From NCBI RefSeq assembly GCF_001942465.1, contig NZ_MKJY01000570.1:31314-95313 (forward strand): a stretch of 64,000 nucleotides of DNA. The letters run 5' to 3'. This document shows, one piece after another, positions 15,243 to 24,073 of the stretch. The notes beneath the pieces are model-generated. The model worked only from the letters and a program-made list of their open reading frames with translations. It had not been told where the DNA came from and made no database searches. Origin of the DNA: Actinomadura sp. CNU-125 (GTDB taxonomy: Bacteria > Actinomycetota > Actinomycetes > Streptosporangiales > Streptosporangiaceae). Numbering within the stretch: the stretch's first letter is position 1; the number at the start of each line of letters is the position of its first letter. The position numbers and the translations under genes were made by a program.

Positions 15243-18200
15243 CTACCTCCGTCTACCGGTGCGGTCCCGCTGAGCCTGCGCGACTTGCATCGCTGTGAAC
15301 GCCGTCCGGATCTGCGACTCGTACGCGGACTTGGTCATGCCGTCCAGGTGCGCGTGGTAATGCGTGCCGCCATCGCCGCCGGCGGCGGCATCGGACATCC
15401 GCGCCCACTGTGCGTCGGTGAGGACCGGCTCGGGCGAGCCGGTGCCGTTGTAGACCATCGACACGCCGGTCGGGAGCCACCCGCCGGAATCGAACGTCTG
15501 CATCCCCGTGAGCCCCCGGAGGATTTGCGTCCCGGGGTGGGTGGTGGACGGCCGGTTCTCCTGCCGGTCCTGGTTCAGCAGCCCGCGGATGTCGACGATG
15601 CCGCCGGTCGCGAACGCCGGTCGGCGGATCGAGCTCGCGGAGCTGATGTACCCGGACTGGCGGCGGACGGAGTTGGACTCATTACCGCCGACGGTGACGA
15701 GGCCCTTGCCGGTGTAGATGTTGATGTGGCCGCTGTCGCCCCGATAGAGCGCGAGGTCGCCGGGCTTCTTAGCCGACGGAGACACCTTCGGCAGGGTCGT
15801 GTACGACGACACCAGCGGCGGCCACGACACCTTGCTGAGCGCCTTCTTCGCGCCGGCTTCCTTGAACACCTCACCGACGAACATGCCGCACCAGGGCAAC
15901 CCATTGAGTCCCCACGCCTGCGTGAACCGGTTCGGGTTACCGCTCAGTCCGACGTACTTTTCGGCGGTGGAGACGACCTTCTTCCCGTCGCCGCCGATCT
16001 TCGCTTCGAGCGGCCCGAAGAACGCCATGATCTTGCTGATGAGCGCTCGCGGGATCGCCGCGGCGAGCCGGCCGAAGGCGGTGTCGCCCAGCGTCCGGTC
16101 CGCGAGTTCGAGCAGCGGCTTGAACACTCGGGACGCGGACTTCTTCAGCCCGTCGGCGAAGAACCCCTTCGCGGCGGACTTGAACTTGTCGACCACGCCG
16201 CCGAGGAAGAAGTTCCCGCCGAACATGCCGGACATGAACTTCGACACCCCACCGACGCCGCCCGTGCGGGCCGCAGTGTTGGCGGCGTCAACGAACCCGG
16301 GGCCGACCGCGCGGGTCCACTCGGGCCGCATGATGGCCTCACCACCGGACACGCCGATGAAGCCGATGTCGCGGCCGGGCGTGTAGCCGGGGTAGACGCC
16401 ACCTTCGGCAAACCCACGAATCGGCTCGAGCTTCTTCACGCCCGGCACCAGGTTCGCAACCGCGTTCCAGACGCCCACGATGCCCTTGTTGAACACCGTG
16501 TTCACCACGAAGGACACCGGCTTCTTGGCGACGGACTTCAGCTTGTCCCACGCCTTGCCGATCGCGTCGACGGCGACACGGAACGCGCCGCCGAGCTTCC
16601 CAACGGCGGAACGGATCGCGTCGAACGCCTTCTTGATGACGTTTTCCCAGACCCACTTGATCGCGGATCCGACCGCGTTCCACACCGGCCGGATGATCGT
16701 GTTGTAGATCCATTTGAAGACCGGCCCGAGGGTGTCGCGCAGGAATCCCCAGATCGCCTTCAGGACGGGCTTGATGACGTTGTTCCAGGTGGCCTTCAGG
16801 AACCCGCCGATCGCGGAGAACACCGGCCGGATGACCGACCGCCACAGCCACTGCGCGACCGTCGCCCAGACTTTGAACTGGACCATGATCGGGCCGATCA
16901 CGGCCACGACGATGATCGAGTACAGCCACTTCGCCAGGTTCGCGATGAACCGGAACGCGGGCTTGATCGCGTTGTTCCACAGCCACATTGCGACGGTGCC
17001 GAGCCCTCGGATGACCCAGCCGATGCCCTGGATGATCGGGGTGAGGATGCCCGCGACCCACTGCACCACGTTCACCATCAGCCGTAGCACCGGCAGCAGC
17101 AGCGACGCGATCGTCTGCCAGTACCGCACCACAATGCTGATCGCGAGGCGCAGCACCGGCACCAACGCCGTGATCAGCACCGCGGCGAGCTGCACCAGCG
17201 TCGGAACCAGCGGCAGGATCGTGGTGAGCAACTCGGCAAAGATCGGTAGGAGCGGGATCAGTGCGGGCAGCAGACCGGCGACGGCAATGAGGGCCTGCTG
17301 CAGTGCCGGGAGGCTCTGCCGGAGCGCCTCAATGAACGCTCCGGCGATCTCCGCCGCCACCGCCGCGATCGCGTTGACGATCGGCGTCAGGATCGGCATG
17401 AGTCCCTGGATCAGCTCGGCTATGAACTGGCCGAGGACCGGAAGGAGCGGCGCGAGGGCGAGGAGGATCCGGCCGACCGCCTGAACCAGCAGCCCCACGA
17501 CCGGCACCAGCGCCGCGATCGCCGGCTGTAGCCCGGACAGTAGCGCCGAAATCACGGGGGCCAGCGCGGTGATCACCGAGCTGAGGACCGGCACCAGGGA
17601 GATCAGGATCGGCTGCAGCCCCTGGATGAGCTGCACCAGCAGCGGCGCGAGCGCGTTGACGAGCTGCACCACGACGGGAGCGAGCGCGGACAGCACCGCC
17701 GACAGCGCCGGCCCCAGCGCGGCGAACACCGACTGGATCGCGGGCGCCACCGCCCGCAGCACGCCAGCCAGCGTCGACGCGAGAGTCCGCACGAACTGCA
17801 GCACCGGCTGCATCGCGGGCGCGAGCGCAGCGAACAGCGACCCGACCAGCGACCCGACCGCCGACAACGTGTCGGCGATCAGCGGCACCGCAGCGATGAA
17901 CTGGTTGACGAACTGCTGGAACGCCGGGTTGCTGACGAGCCCGGTCGCGAACGCCGCGAACCGTTCGGCGACCACGTTGAGGACCTGCAAGAACGCCATG
18001 CCAATCGGCATGAACCCCTGCGCGATCCCGGCGAACGCCGTCAGGACGCTGCCGACCAGCGTGCCCAACTGCAGGATCGCGGGCCCGGCTGCCTGCCCCA
18101 TGAACTGGGCGAACTGCTGCCAGAACGGCGACTGCGCCGCCGCCGAAGCACGGTCCAACAGTTGACCGACGGCCCCTGCCGCCCCCCGAACCAGCGGCGT

Positions 18201-19676
18201 GAACGACGGCAGCAGGTCCCGCAGCAGCGTGATGCCCTTGATGAGGACGGGGATCACGTCGGGCTGCAGACTGTTGGCCCATTCGCGGCCTGCGGCAGTC
18301 AGGCCCTGCCACGCCGCCATGAGGTCCCGCTCGAGCGGCGTCAGTTGCGATACCGCGAACGCGAGGTTGTTCACCGCGGCGACCGACCCGGTCGTCGCCT
18401 GAGTCAGCGAGCGGCGCGCTGATGCGATCTGGTCGGCGGACTGTTGGTCGACCCGGGCGACGTTCGCGCGTGCAGACGCCAGTGCCCGCTCGGACTCGGC
18501 GATGCGCTGGTTCGCGGCGGCGAGACGGTCACGTGCGGACCGGACCTGGTCCGATCCCTCCACACCGGCCTGCCGGGCGGCCTTCTCGTCCTGCACGAGC
18601 CGCTGCAGAAGGGTCCGCTGCTCGTTGAGGCGATGCCGGGCCTGGTCGGCGACGAGCCGCTGCCGCGCGATCTGCTCGTCGGTCGCGGACGGGTCCGCGC
18701 GCAGTCGCGCAAGTTCGGATTCAGCGTCCTGCAGATCGAACACCGCTTGGCGCTCGTCGAGCCGAGCTCCGGTGACCTGGTTGGCCATGTCCTGCAAGCC
18801 GCGGCGGGCGTCGACCCGCGCCTGATTCAGCTCCTCCTGCGCCTGCCGCGCAGACCGCTGTGCCTGCGCAAGCTGCGTTTCGGCCTGCCGAACCTGGTCG
18901 AGCGCCTGCTGGTGCGCATAGGCAGCGTTACGGGTCGCCGCAGCAAGCTGCTGCCGTGCACCTGCCGCAGCCATCGCCTGAGACTGCGCCTGCTGCGAAA
19001 TCTGTGCGCCCTGCTTCTCCGCGGCCTGCTGTGCCTGCAGCGCCTCCCGGATCCGCAGCACCGAGGGGATCGCCACACCCGCGAGACCGGCAAACCCGGC
19101 GCCCGCCGCTGTGAGGGGACCGACGAGCCCGACCAGCCCGGCGCCGATCCCCGCGATCGCCGGGAGCGACACGACCCCGAGCCCGATCAGCGAGGCCCGC
19201 AGCGCAGCGATGCCTGCCATAGCGCCGCCGGTGTTGACGTCGATGTCGATCAACTTGCGGTTGTCGACCGACCGGACGGCGGCGTTCGCGGCGGCGATCT
19301 GCGCCATCGCCTGCGCGACCTGGACGTTGAAGTTGATGTCGACGCGGCGGCCGTCCAGCCGCGACACGAGCTGCTGCAGCAGCCGAAGTTCGGCGACCGC
19401 GCCACCCATTTCAACGTGGACGTTGACGTTGGCGTTGCGGCCGTCGAGTTCCTCCAGGAGCTTCTTGAGCCGCTCCAGGCGGGCCACGGACTGGCCCATG
19501 TTCACGCGGACGGTGACCGGCTTGACCTCCTTCTCGATGCCGGTCTGGATCCGCTTGCCGACCTCGCGGCCGATTTTGGTGGCCTCCGGGAGCATCTCCC
19601 GCCGCATCCGCGACGCAAAGTCCTTGACGGAAGGAACGACTTCGACGGAGACGGATCCGACGGAGATGGAGGCCAC
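15243..19676 (-). CDS. Tape measure protein with C-terminal CHAP-like peptidase
   Basis: 1,477 residues; the longest gene, which sets tail length. Order: N-terminal beta/alpha part; a long Ala/Gln coiled coil (about 215-435); a hydrophobic stretch (about 500-860) dense in L/V/A/P helices that can enter the membrane; Trp-rich repeats such as KPVLKAIWGFLRDTLGPVFK (about 880-1060); and a CHAP/NlpC-P60-like domain (about 1230-1350) with catalytic-type C in LPWCGMFVGEVFKEAG and H in YRGDSGHINIYTG. The peptidase probably opens the cell wall during DNA entry. It starts 22 bp after the tail chaperone end. Confidence 0.93.
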   Translation of the reverse strand: MASISVGSVSVEVVPSVKDFASRMRREMLPEATKIGREVGKRIQTGIEKEVKPVTVRVNMGQSVARLERLKKLLEELDGRNANVNVHVEMGGAVAELRLLQQLVSRLDGRRVDINFNVQVAQAMAQIAAANAAVRSVDNRKLIDIDVNTGGAMAGIAALRASLIGLGVVSLPAIAGIGAGLVGLVGPLTAAGAGFAGLAGVAIPSVLRIREALQAQQAAEKQGAQISQQAQSQAMAAAGARQQLAAATRNAAYAHQQALDQVRQAETQLAQAQRSARQAQEELNQARVDARRGLQDMANQVTGARLDERQAVFDLQDAESELARLRADPSATDEQIARQRLVADQARHRLNEQRTLLQRLVQDEKAARQAGVEGSDQVRSARDRLAAANQRIAESERALASARANVARVDQQSADQIASARRSLTQATTGSVAAVNNLAFAVSQLTPLERDLMAAWQGLTAAGREWANSLQPDVIPVLIKGITLLRDLLPSFTPLVRGAAGAVGQLLDRASAAAQSPFWQQFAQFMGQAAGPAILQLGTLVGSVLTAFAGIAQGFMPIGMAFLQVLNVVAERFAAFATGLVSNPAFQQFVNQFIAAVPLIADTLSAVGSLVGSLFAALAPAMQPVLQFVRTLASTLAGVLRAVAPAIQSVFAALGPALSAVLSALAPVVVQLVNALAPLLVQLIQGLQPILISLVPVLSSVITALAPVISALLSGLQPAIAALVPVVGLLVQAVGRILLALAPLLPVLGQFIAELIQGLMPILTPIVNAIAAVAAEIAGAFIEALRQSLPALQQALIAVAGLLPALIPLLPIFAELLTTILPLVPTLVQLAAVLITALVPVLRLAISIVVRYWQTIASLLLPVLRLMVNVVQWVAGILTPIIQGIGWVIRGLGTVAMWLWNNAIKPAFRFIANLAKWLYSIIVVAVIGPIMVQFKVWATVAQWLWRSVIRPVFSAIGGFLKATWNNVIKPVLKAIWGFLRDTLGPVFKWIYNTIIRPVWNAVGSAIKWVWENVIKKAFDAIRSAVGKLGGAFRVAVDAIGKAWDKLKSVAKKPVSFVVNTVFNKGIVGVWNAVANLVPGVKKLEPIRGFAEGGVYPGYTPGRDIGFIGVSGGEAIMRPEWTRAVGPGFVDAANTAARTGGVGGVSKFMSGMFGGNFFLGGVVDKFKSAAKGFFADGLKKSASRVFKPLLELADRTLGDTAFGRLAAAIPRALISKIMAFFGPLEAKIGGDGKKVVSTAEKYVGLSGNPNRFTQAWGLNGLPWCGMFVGEVFKEAGAKKALSKVSWPPLVSSYTTLPKVSPSAKKPGDLALYRGDSGHINIYTGKGLVTVGGNESNSVRRQSGYISSASSIRRPAFATGGIVDIRGLLNQDRQENRPSTTHPGTQILRGLTGMQTFDSGGWLPTGVSMVYNGTGSPEPVLTDAQWARMSDAAAGGDGGTHYHAHLDGMTKSAYESQIRTAFTAMQVAQAQRDRTGRRR

Positions 19677-19698
19677 CGCGCACCCCCATTCCGCTGGG

Positions 19699-20494
19699 TC
19701 AGTGGGCGGGCGGAAGCTGCGGTGGAGCGCCGCCGTTCATGTGCGCGATGAACCATTCGGCGACGTGCGGCGGCATGACCGGGCGGGTCCGCTTGCGGTT
19801 GATCCCCGGCCGCGGGGTCGGCTCGGGCTCCTTGGGCTTCTTGTCGCCCTTCCCGAGACGGGACACCGACGCTTCCCAGCGGGCGAAGCGGGTCTCGTCT
19901 AGCAGCATCGCCACCAGCATCTCGAGCTGGGACCACTGCCCTTCTGCAGGGTCGGCGTCGCCGTCCCCGACCCGGTCGGGGTGGTTGACGCGCAGCGTCG
20001 TCTTCGTGGCGGACTCGGGCGGCAGGAACTGGATGAAGTTGCGGAGCCGCCGCCACGTCAGCTGCGACCGACCCCCGCCCGGCCGCCACAGGTCCCGAAG
20101 GTCAGTCTGGTAGTAGCGCTGGAGGTCGGCCTCTACCGGCGCCGCTGCTTCTTCGAGGAGCGCGGTGAGGCCGAGGATTCCCCCGTGCTCACCCCGTAGT
20201 GCTTCTGCGCGCCCTGCACGATCTGGTTGAGCTTCCGGTTGGAGACCGTCTGCTCGCAGAACCGCTCGTAGTCCTCCGGGCCGAGGAGCTCACGGATGAA
20301 CGCCCGCAGGCCACCCGGAGTGTCGGTGTCGGCGGTGGCCTGCCAGTCCGCGTCGTCCGGGCTGATGCAGGTGAACACCTCACCGTTGATGCGGAACGTG
20401 AACGTGGCGCCGGTCGCTCGTCCTCCATCGCGTCCAGGTCCAGGTGGACGACCGGTTCACCGTCCTCGGTGATGATCCGGGGTGCAGCAGTCAT
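19699..20494 (-). CDS. Tail assembly chaperone, frameshift product (gpGT-like)
   Basis: A fusion made by -1 programmed frameshifting. The slippery heptamer G-GGG-GAA (20184-20178 on the minus strand) sits in frame in the upstream chaperone gene (codons ACG GGG GAA). After slipping, translation continues with ILGLTALLEEAAAPVEADLQ, RYYQTDLRDLWRPGGG and MLVAMLLDETRFARWEASV to a stop at 19699. This arrangement between major tail protein and tape measure is conserved in lambda-like and actinophage siphoviruses. The upstream half carries a further indel (see the short form). Confidence 0.85.
20133..20494 (-). CDS. Tail assembly chaperone, short form (gpG-like; has an indel)
   Basis: About 120 residues. 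Starts at ATG 20494 (MTAAPRIITEDGEPVVHLDL). From about 20412-20418 the reading moves one frame to TFTFRINGEVFTCISPDDAD, then GGLRAFIRELLGPEDYERFC, VSNRKLNQIVQGAQKHYGV and a basic tail KKQRRR with the stop at 20133. This first shift lacks any slippery site and needs one added base, so it is probably a sequence error, unlike the real programmed shift near the 3' end. It binds the tape measure during tail assembly. Confidence 0.8.
20178..20184 (-). promoter_or_regulatory. Programmed -1 ribosomal frameshift site
   Basis: On the minus strand the heptamer is GGGGGAA, read as G GGG GAA in the zero frame. It matches the X-XXY-YYZ rule and lies 16 codons before the zero-frame stop. The -1 frame is open for 162 codons, the expected layout for tail chaperone genes. 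Confidence 0.85.
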
Positions 20495-20521
20495 GAGTTC
20501 CCCTCGAAGGAAGTGGGTGGG

Positions 20522-21169
20522 TCACTGTGCGGTGCGCCGACCGGAGCCGGCGCACCGCGAGGTGCAGCGCGGGTCAGGACCCGCGCCCGGCAGCGACGCC
20601 GGGTCGATCTTGGAGGTGTGGTACAGCAGGTTCCCCGCCGCGTCCGGGTACACCGACACCGTCACCTCGTAGCCGGTGACCTCGTCGCCCTTGTAGACCA
20701 CGTCGCCGCGCTCGGAGATCTCCGCCTCCGGCGCGAACATCCGCAGCATGCTCACCCCGTCGTACACGTCCCACACCCACGCACGCCGGTCCGGCGCCGG
20801 CGTTGCCGACTCCGCGAAGCTGGCGAGTCCCTCGGCGTCGGGGGTGACGTCGGCGACCGCGAGACGGTACATCAGCGACTTCACCAGCGGACGCTGCGAC
20901 TCCCACAGCGTCATCTGGAACGTCCGCACGCTGCCGGTCACGACCTTGCGGAACGGGGACGTCTGCCCCCACGCCTTGAACTCCTCGGAGTCCTCGTCGA
21001 TCGCGTACGTCAGGCCGTCCTCGGAGATCATCCCCACCGCCAGCCACGGCGACGTGAGGCTGTCGAACCCGGTCGGCGCCGTCGGCGTCGCGGTACCCAG
21101 ATCGACGGTCCACGCACCGCCGTTGATACCGATCATCGCCAAGTCGTCGGACCGCTCAATCGTGGGCAT
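20522..21169 (-). CDS. Major tail tube protein
   Basis: 215 residues. ATG 21169 follows GGGAGGGG. Segments GINGGAWTVDLGTATPTAP, SPFRKVVTGSVRTFQMTLWE, AWVWDVYDGVSMLRMFAPEA and VVYKGDEVTGYEVTVSVYPD match the tail tube fold (beta barrel, with ISERGDV-type loop). Its place between the connector genes and the tail chaperones is standard. A terminator-like hairpin lies just upstream. The C-terminal tail (RCTSRCAGSGRRTAQ) is unusual in sequence and could reflect another small indel. Confidence 0.88.
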   Translation of the reverse strand: MPTIERSDDLAMIGINGGAWTVDLGTATPTAPTGFDSLTSPWLAVGMISEDGLTYAIDEDSEEFKAWGQTSPFRKVVTGSVRTFQMTLWESQRPLVKSLMYRLAVADVTPDAEGLASFAESATPAPDRRAWVWDVYDGVSMLRMFAPEAEISERGDVVYKGDEVTGYEVTVSVYPDAAGNLLYHTSKIDPASLPGAGPDPRCTSRCAGSGRRTAQ

Positions 21170-21189
21170 CGGGCCCCTCCCATGCGAAA

Positions 21190-21210
21190 GGCCCCGCACG
21201 CGGCGGGGCC
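21190..21210 (-). terminator. Hairpin with U-run before the major tail gene
   Basis: On the minus strand GGCCCCGC-CGCGT-GCGGGGCC is followed by TTTCG and then the major tail gene ribosome site. It sits inside the late transcript, so it may attenuate read-through or protect a processed 5' end of the abundant tail message. Confidence 0.6.
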
Positions 21211-21228
21211 CAGGGTTTACGAATTAGG

Positions 21229-21605
21229 TCAGATGTGCGCGGCCAGCCGGTAGGTGGCCAGGTAGCGGCACAGATTCGGGTTGGGGTCGGGCAGCTCGTA
21301 CGGGGCGACATCAACGCTCACGAACGTCACGACGCCTGCGGGCGGCGCGGCCCGACCAGCGTGGTCGTGGTGAGGCGTGCGACGTCCCGGGCGACCTGCG
21401 AACACAGGGCACGCTGCCCCTTGAGGGTCCACACCGACACGTCCACCACGGGACGGTCCAGCCGGTACCCGGCACCACTGGGCACCCGGCCCACCTGGAT
21501 CACCGGGACGATCTCCTCAACGTTCGCGGGCAAATCCGTGGACGCCCGATGCCCCGTCTCGGCCTGGTAGAAGGCCACGAGCAGCTGCTCAATGTCGGGA
21601 TACAC
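21229..21605 (-). CDS. Tail terminator / connector protein (frameshifted)
   Basis: About 125 residues. From ATG 21605 (MYPDIEQLLVAFYQAETGH) through SVWTLKGQRALCSQVARDVA, then from about 21350-21357 in the next frame: GVVTFVSVDVAPYELPDPN and LCRYLATYRLAAHI to the stop at 21229. One missing base restores it. Fold pattern and place, between the gp10-like neck protein and the major tail gene, are those of siphovirus tail terminator (gpU-like) proteins that cap the tail tube. Confidence 0.75.
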
Positions 21606-21607
21606 CG

Positions 21608-21928
21608 TCAGTCCCCAGCGGCCCGCAGCGCGTCCCGCAAGGTGCTCCGCGCCGGCGTCCGGGAGGTGCCGTACTCGACGTACACCGCGTGATTCGAGGT
21701 GTTGGTGACCCGCCCGTAGGCGCGGTTCTTCCGGACGCCACCGCGGGGCCCCGACGTCACCTGGAACGACCCCTTGTAGTCCCCTGAGTCCACCGGCGCT
21801 GTGGCTTCCGCGGTCGCCGCGACCTTCTCGGCGCGGCGCCGCATCTCCGCCTGCATCTCCGGGGAACGGATCATCTGCCCGATGCCCTTATAGGAGGCCC
21901 GGAACCTGGTCCCGCGGGACCTAGCCAT
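21608..21928 (-). CDS. Head-tail connector, HK97 gp10-like neck protein
   Basis: 106 residues: MIRSPEMQAEMRRRAEKVAA, then TAPVDSGDYKGSFQV, GRVTNTSNHAVYVEYGTSRT and a closing helix TLRDALRAAGD. The P-V-D-S-G...Y-V-E-Y-G pattern is the signature of this family, which joins head and tail. The end is 2 bp from the next gene start, and its 5' end overlaps the 21921 gene. Confidence 0.88.
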   Translation of the reverse strand: MARSRGTRFRASYKGIGQMIRSPEMQAEMRRRAEKVAATAEATAPVDSGDYKGSFQVTSGPRGGVRKNRAYGRVTNTSNHAVYVEYGTSRTPARSTLRDALRAAGD

Positions 21929-22133
21929 CGTCGCCTCCCGCCTGCACCGCGACCCCGGCGATCCCGCCGATCACCACGAACGACACCGTCGGGAACGAGC
22001 GGCGCAACTGCGCCGTGAACGCCTGAACGTCCTCGGTCGGAATGTCCTCGGTGAGCGCGACCAGGACACGGTCACCGGGCCGCAGCACCACCATCGGTGG
22101 CACGCCGCCGCCCGCCAGTTCGGGCATGGGCAT
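21921..22133 (-). CDS. Small hypothetical structural-region protein
   Basis: 70 residues. The sequence VVLRPGDRVLVALTEDIPTE, then LRRSFPTVSFVVIGGIAGV, suggests a compact alpha/beta protein. Genes of this size and composition often sit between connector genes in actinophages. It overlaps the gp10-like gene by 8 bp, indicating translational coupling. No domain is named. Confidence 0.6.
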   Translation of the reverse strand: MPMPELAGGGVPPMVVLRPGDRVLVALTEDIPTEDVQAFTAQLRRSFPTVSFVVIGGIAGVAVQAGGDDG

Positions 22134-22152
22134 CGGGCGTCTCCCTCCACGG

Positions 22153-22494
22153 TCAGCCGGTGACGCGGGCCAGTTCGATCTGCACGCCGCCGCGGAACCC
22201 GGTCAGCGGCGAACGCCACTCCCCCGGATCCCCGTCGACGTCGTACAGCAGCCCCCGAACCCGCACCCGGTCATGGGGGCGGACATCAGTCCCGTACGGC
22301 GCGAGAACGTTGAGTCCCTCCAACACCTGCAAGCGGGCCTGGACGTCCTCCGACGACGTGCGGGGCCACACCGCGCACCCCGCCACCTCGGTCTCGACCG
22401 GCGGTCCGGGCACGTCATTGCCGTACTCGTCCTGCGTCGGCGGCCCCGGACGGACGATCGTGATCGTCTCCCCCATCGGGTACGGCGGCGGCAT
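22153..22494 (-). CDS. Head-tail stopper/connector protein
   Basis: 113 residues: GETITIVRPGPPTQDEYGND, a conserved TAVWP-like segment (VAGCAVWPRTSSEDVQ), LNVLAPYGTDVRPHDRVRVR and GVQIELARVTG. This strand-rich order is that of the SPP1 gp16-like stoppers that close the head before tail joining. It follows the adaptor gene (22498) by 3 bp. Confidence 0.8.
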   Translation of the reverse strand: MPPPYPMGETITIVRPGPPTQDEYGNDVPGPPVETEVAGCAVWPRTSSEDVQARLQVLEGLNVLAPYGTDVRPHDRVRVRGLLYDVDGDPGEWRSPLTGFRGGVQIELARVTG

Positions 22495-22497
22495 CCG

Positions 22498-22914
22498 TCA
22501 CCACCCCTTGTCGAGGTCGACCCACACACCGCGCGGGTCGTCACCGTCCAGATCCCAGTCCCGCGGCCACGACGCGGACGGGTCCGCGTCCGCCGGGGTC
22601 GGATCCACGGTGAACGCCCCGCCCCGCCCCGCGAGACGCTGCAGAGTGCGGCGCTCGTCCCGTGTCATGTACAGGCCCGCCTGCGGGCGCTGCACACTCA
22701 CCGGCCCGACCGTCTCGTACGCGACCCCCTGCGGGTTCGCGTACGCGCGGCCCGCCACCGCCAGCACCACTGCGGACGCGGCGTCTGGCAGCGGCGTGAC
22801 GATCGACTCGGCCAGCAGTGTCGCCTGCGCCAGCATCAGCTCGGCGCGGTCCTGATCGATGTCCGGCAGACCGAGGTAGACGCGTAGTTCGTCGGCGTCG
22901 ACGGCGACCGCCAC
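22498..22914 (-). CDS. Head-tail adaptor protein
   Basis: 138 residues. ADELRVYLGLPDIDQDRAEL, MLAQATLLAESIVTPLPDAA, VAGRAYANPQGVAYETVGPV and RRTLQRLAGRGGAF match gp6/gp15-type helical adaptors that dock on the portal ring. It is the first connector after the capsid block in transcription, separated from the capsid gene by an inserted glycosyltransferase. Confidence 0.82.
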   Translation of the reverse strand: MAVAVDADELRVYLGLPDIDQDRAELMLAQATLLAESIVTPLPDAASAVVLAVAGRAYANPQGVAYETVGPVSVQRPQAGLYMTRDERRTLQRLAGRGGAFTVDPTPADADPSASWPRDWDLDGDDPRGVWVDLDKGW

Positions 22915-22918
22915 GATG

Positions 22919-24073
22919 TCACCCCTTCGGTGTGAGCTCCTCGATCGCAGAGCACCACGCGGCGAGATCCGCAGCCGGGTCCAGCGCCTTGGACCGCGCC
23001 AGCGCCCGCTCCGACGCCTCCGCCCACTGCGCCGGGTCGGTCAGCGCGGTCAGCGCCTCCACCCACGCCTGCTCGTCGTCCCGCTCGGCGAAGACACCCG
23101 CCTCGCCCAGACACTCCGACAGGCCCGGGGTCGGTGCCGCCACCACCGGGATCCCCGACGCCATCGCCTCGACCGCGACACGGCCCCACGACTCGTGCGC
23201 CGACGGCATCAGCAGCACCCGCGTGCGGGCGTACACCTGCTCCCGCATCTGGTCGCCGGGCATGTGCTCGACCACGTCCACGTTCGGCAGTCTCCGCGGG
23301 GCGTCGACCTGCTGCCCGTAGGCGCCCTTCACCCCGAGGAACTTCAGATCGGGGAGACGCTCAGCGAGCCGCCAGAACAGGTCCCCGCCCTTGTCGGCGT
23401 TCAGGTTCACCAGCGTGACGCGGTCACCCGGGGTGGCGGCGTAGTCCTCCGCGAACACCGGCGGCCGAACCACGATCGACGTCGTGGGGCGGAGACTGGT
23501 GGTGTACTCGCAGAAGAACGCCTCCGCGTCGGCCTGCATGTGCAAGCTGTTGTACACCGCCAGCGCAGTCGACCCGCGCCCGACGTTCTTGAAGATCGCC
23601 GGGGCCGTGTTGTGGCAGATCACCACGAACGGGCGGCCCATCCCCCGGGCGAGCGCACCCGCCGACGGCACGTTCTCGTGATGCGACACCAGCACGTCCG
23701 CGCGCCACGCCGCCGACCCGAAGTCGAGCCGCGCCGCGTACGGGACCACCCGCACACCGTCGATGTCGTACGGCTCCCGGTCCGGGGAGTACCGCGACAG
23801 CCACACCTCGACGTCGTGGCCGCGCGCCACCAGGGCACGCAGCAGCGAGTGCGCCATCCACTCCGACCCGGCGTTGTGTCGCGGCGGGTAGTACCCGAAC
23901 CTCGCGATGATCCGCATCGGTACCGCAGCCCGCCCGAGGCCCTCGAACACAGAAACCGCCGGCGCAGGCGCGGCGGCCTGCTCGACGGCCGGCTTCTTCG
24001 CAGGGGTTCTCGGGCGGGACTTGCGCTGCGGCGCCTTGCGGGTCCTCGACGGTGCCTTCGCAGGCTCGGTCAC
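22919..24073 (-). CDS. Group 1 (GT-B) glycosyltransferase
   Basis: 384 residues. A Lys/Arg/Pro/Ala-rich N-terminal tail (1-40) precedes a GT-B enzyme: GYYPPRHNAGSEWMAHSLL, FVVICHNTAPAIF, VTLVNLNADKGGDLFWRLAE and the nucleotide-sugar motif PSAHESWGRVAVEAMASGIP, with E-x7-E-like spacing, then LSECLGEAGVFA. It transfers a sugar from a nucleotide donor to an unknown acceptor. Its place inside the head block (stop-start overlap with the capsid gene) suggests that it glycosylates the virion, possibly capsid or tail. Confidence 0.85.
   Translation of the reverse strand: MTEPAKAPSRTRKAPQRKSRPRTPAKKPAVEQAAAPAPAVSVFEGLGRAAVPMRIIARFGYYPPRHNAGSEWMAHSLLRALVARGHDVEVWLSRYSPDREPYDIDGVRVVPYAARLDFGSAAWRADVLVSHHENVPSAGALARGMGRPFVVICHNTAPAIFKNVGRGSTALAVYNSLHMQADAEAFFCEYTTSLRPTTSIVVRPPVFAEDYAATPGDRVTLVNLNADKGGDLFWRLAERLPDLKFLGVKGAYGQQVDAPRRLPNVDVVEHMPGDQMREQVYARTRVLLMPSAHESWGRVAVEAMASGIPVVAAPTPGLSECLGEAGVFAERDDEQAWVEALTALTDPAQWAEASERALARSKALDPAADLAAWCSAIEELTPKG

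Noticed and set aside
15213..17087. Long rightward ORF opposite the tape measure gene
   Set aside because: Arg/Asp/Gly-rich antisense shadow caused by strong GC3 bias of the tape measure gene; no domain and no ribosome site.
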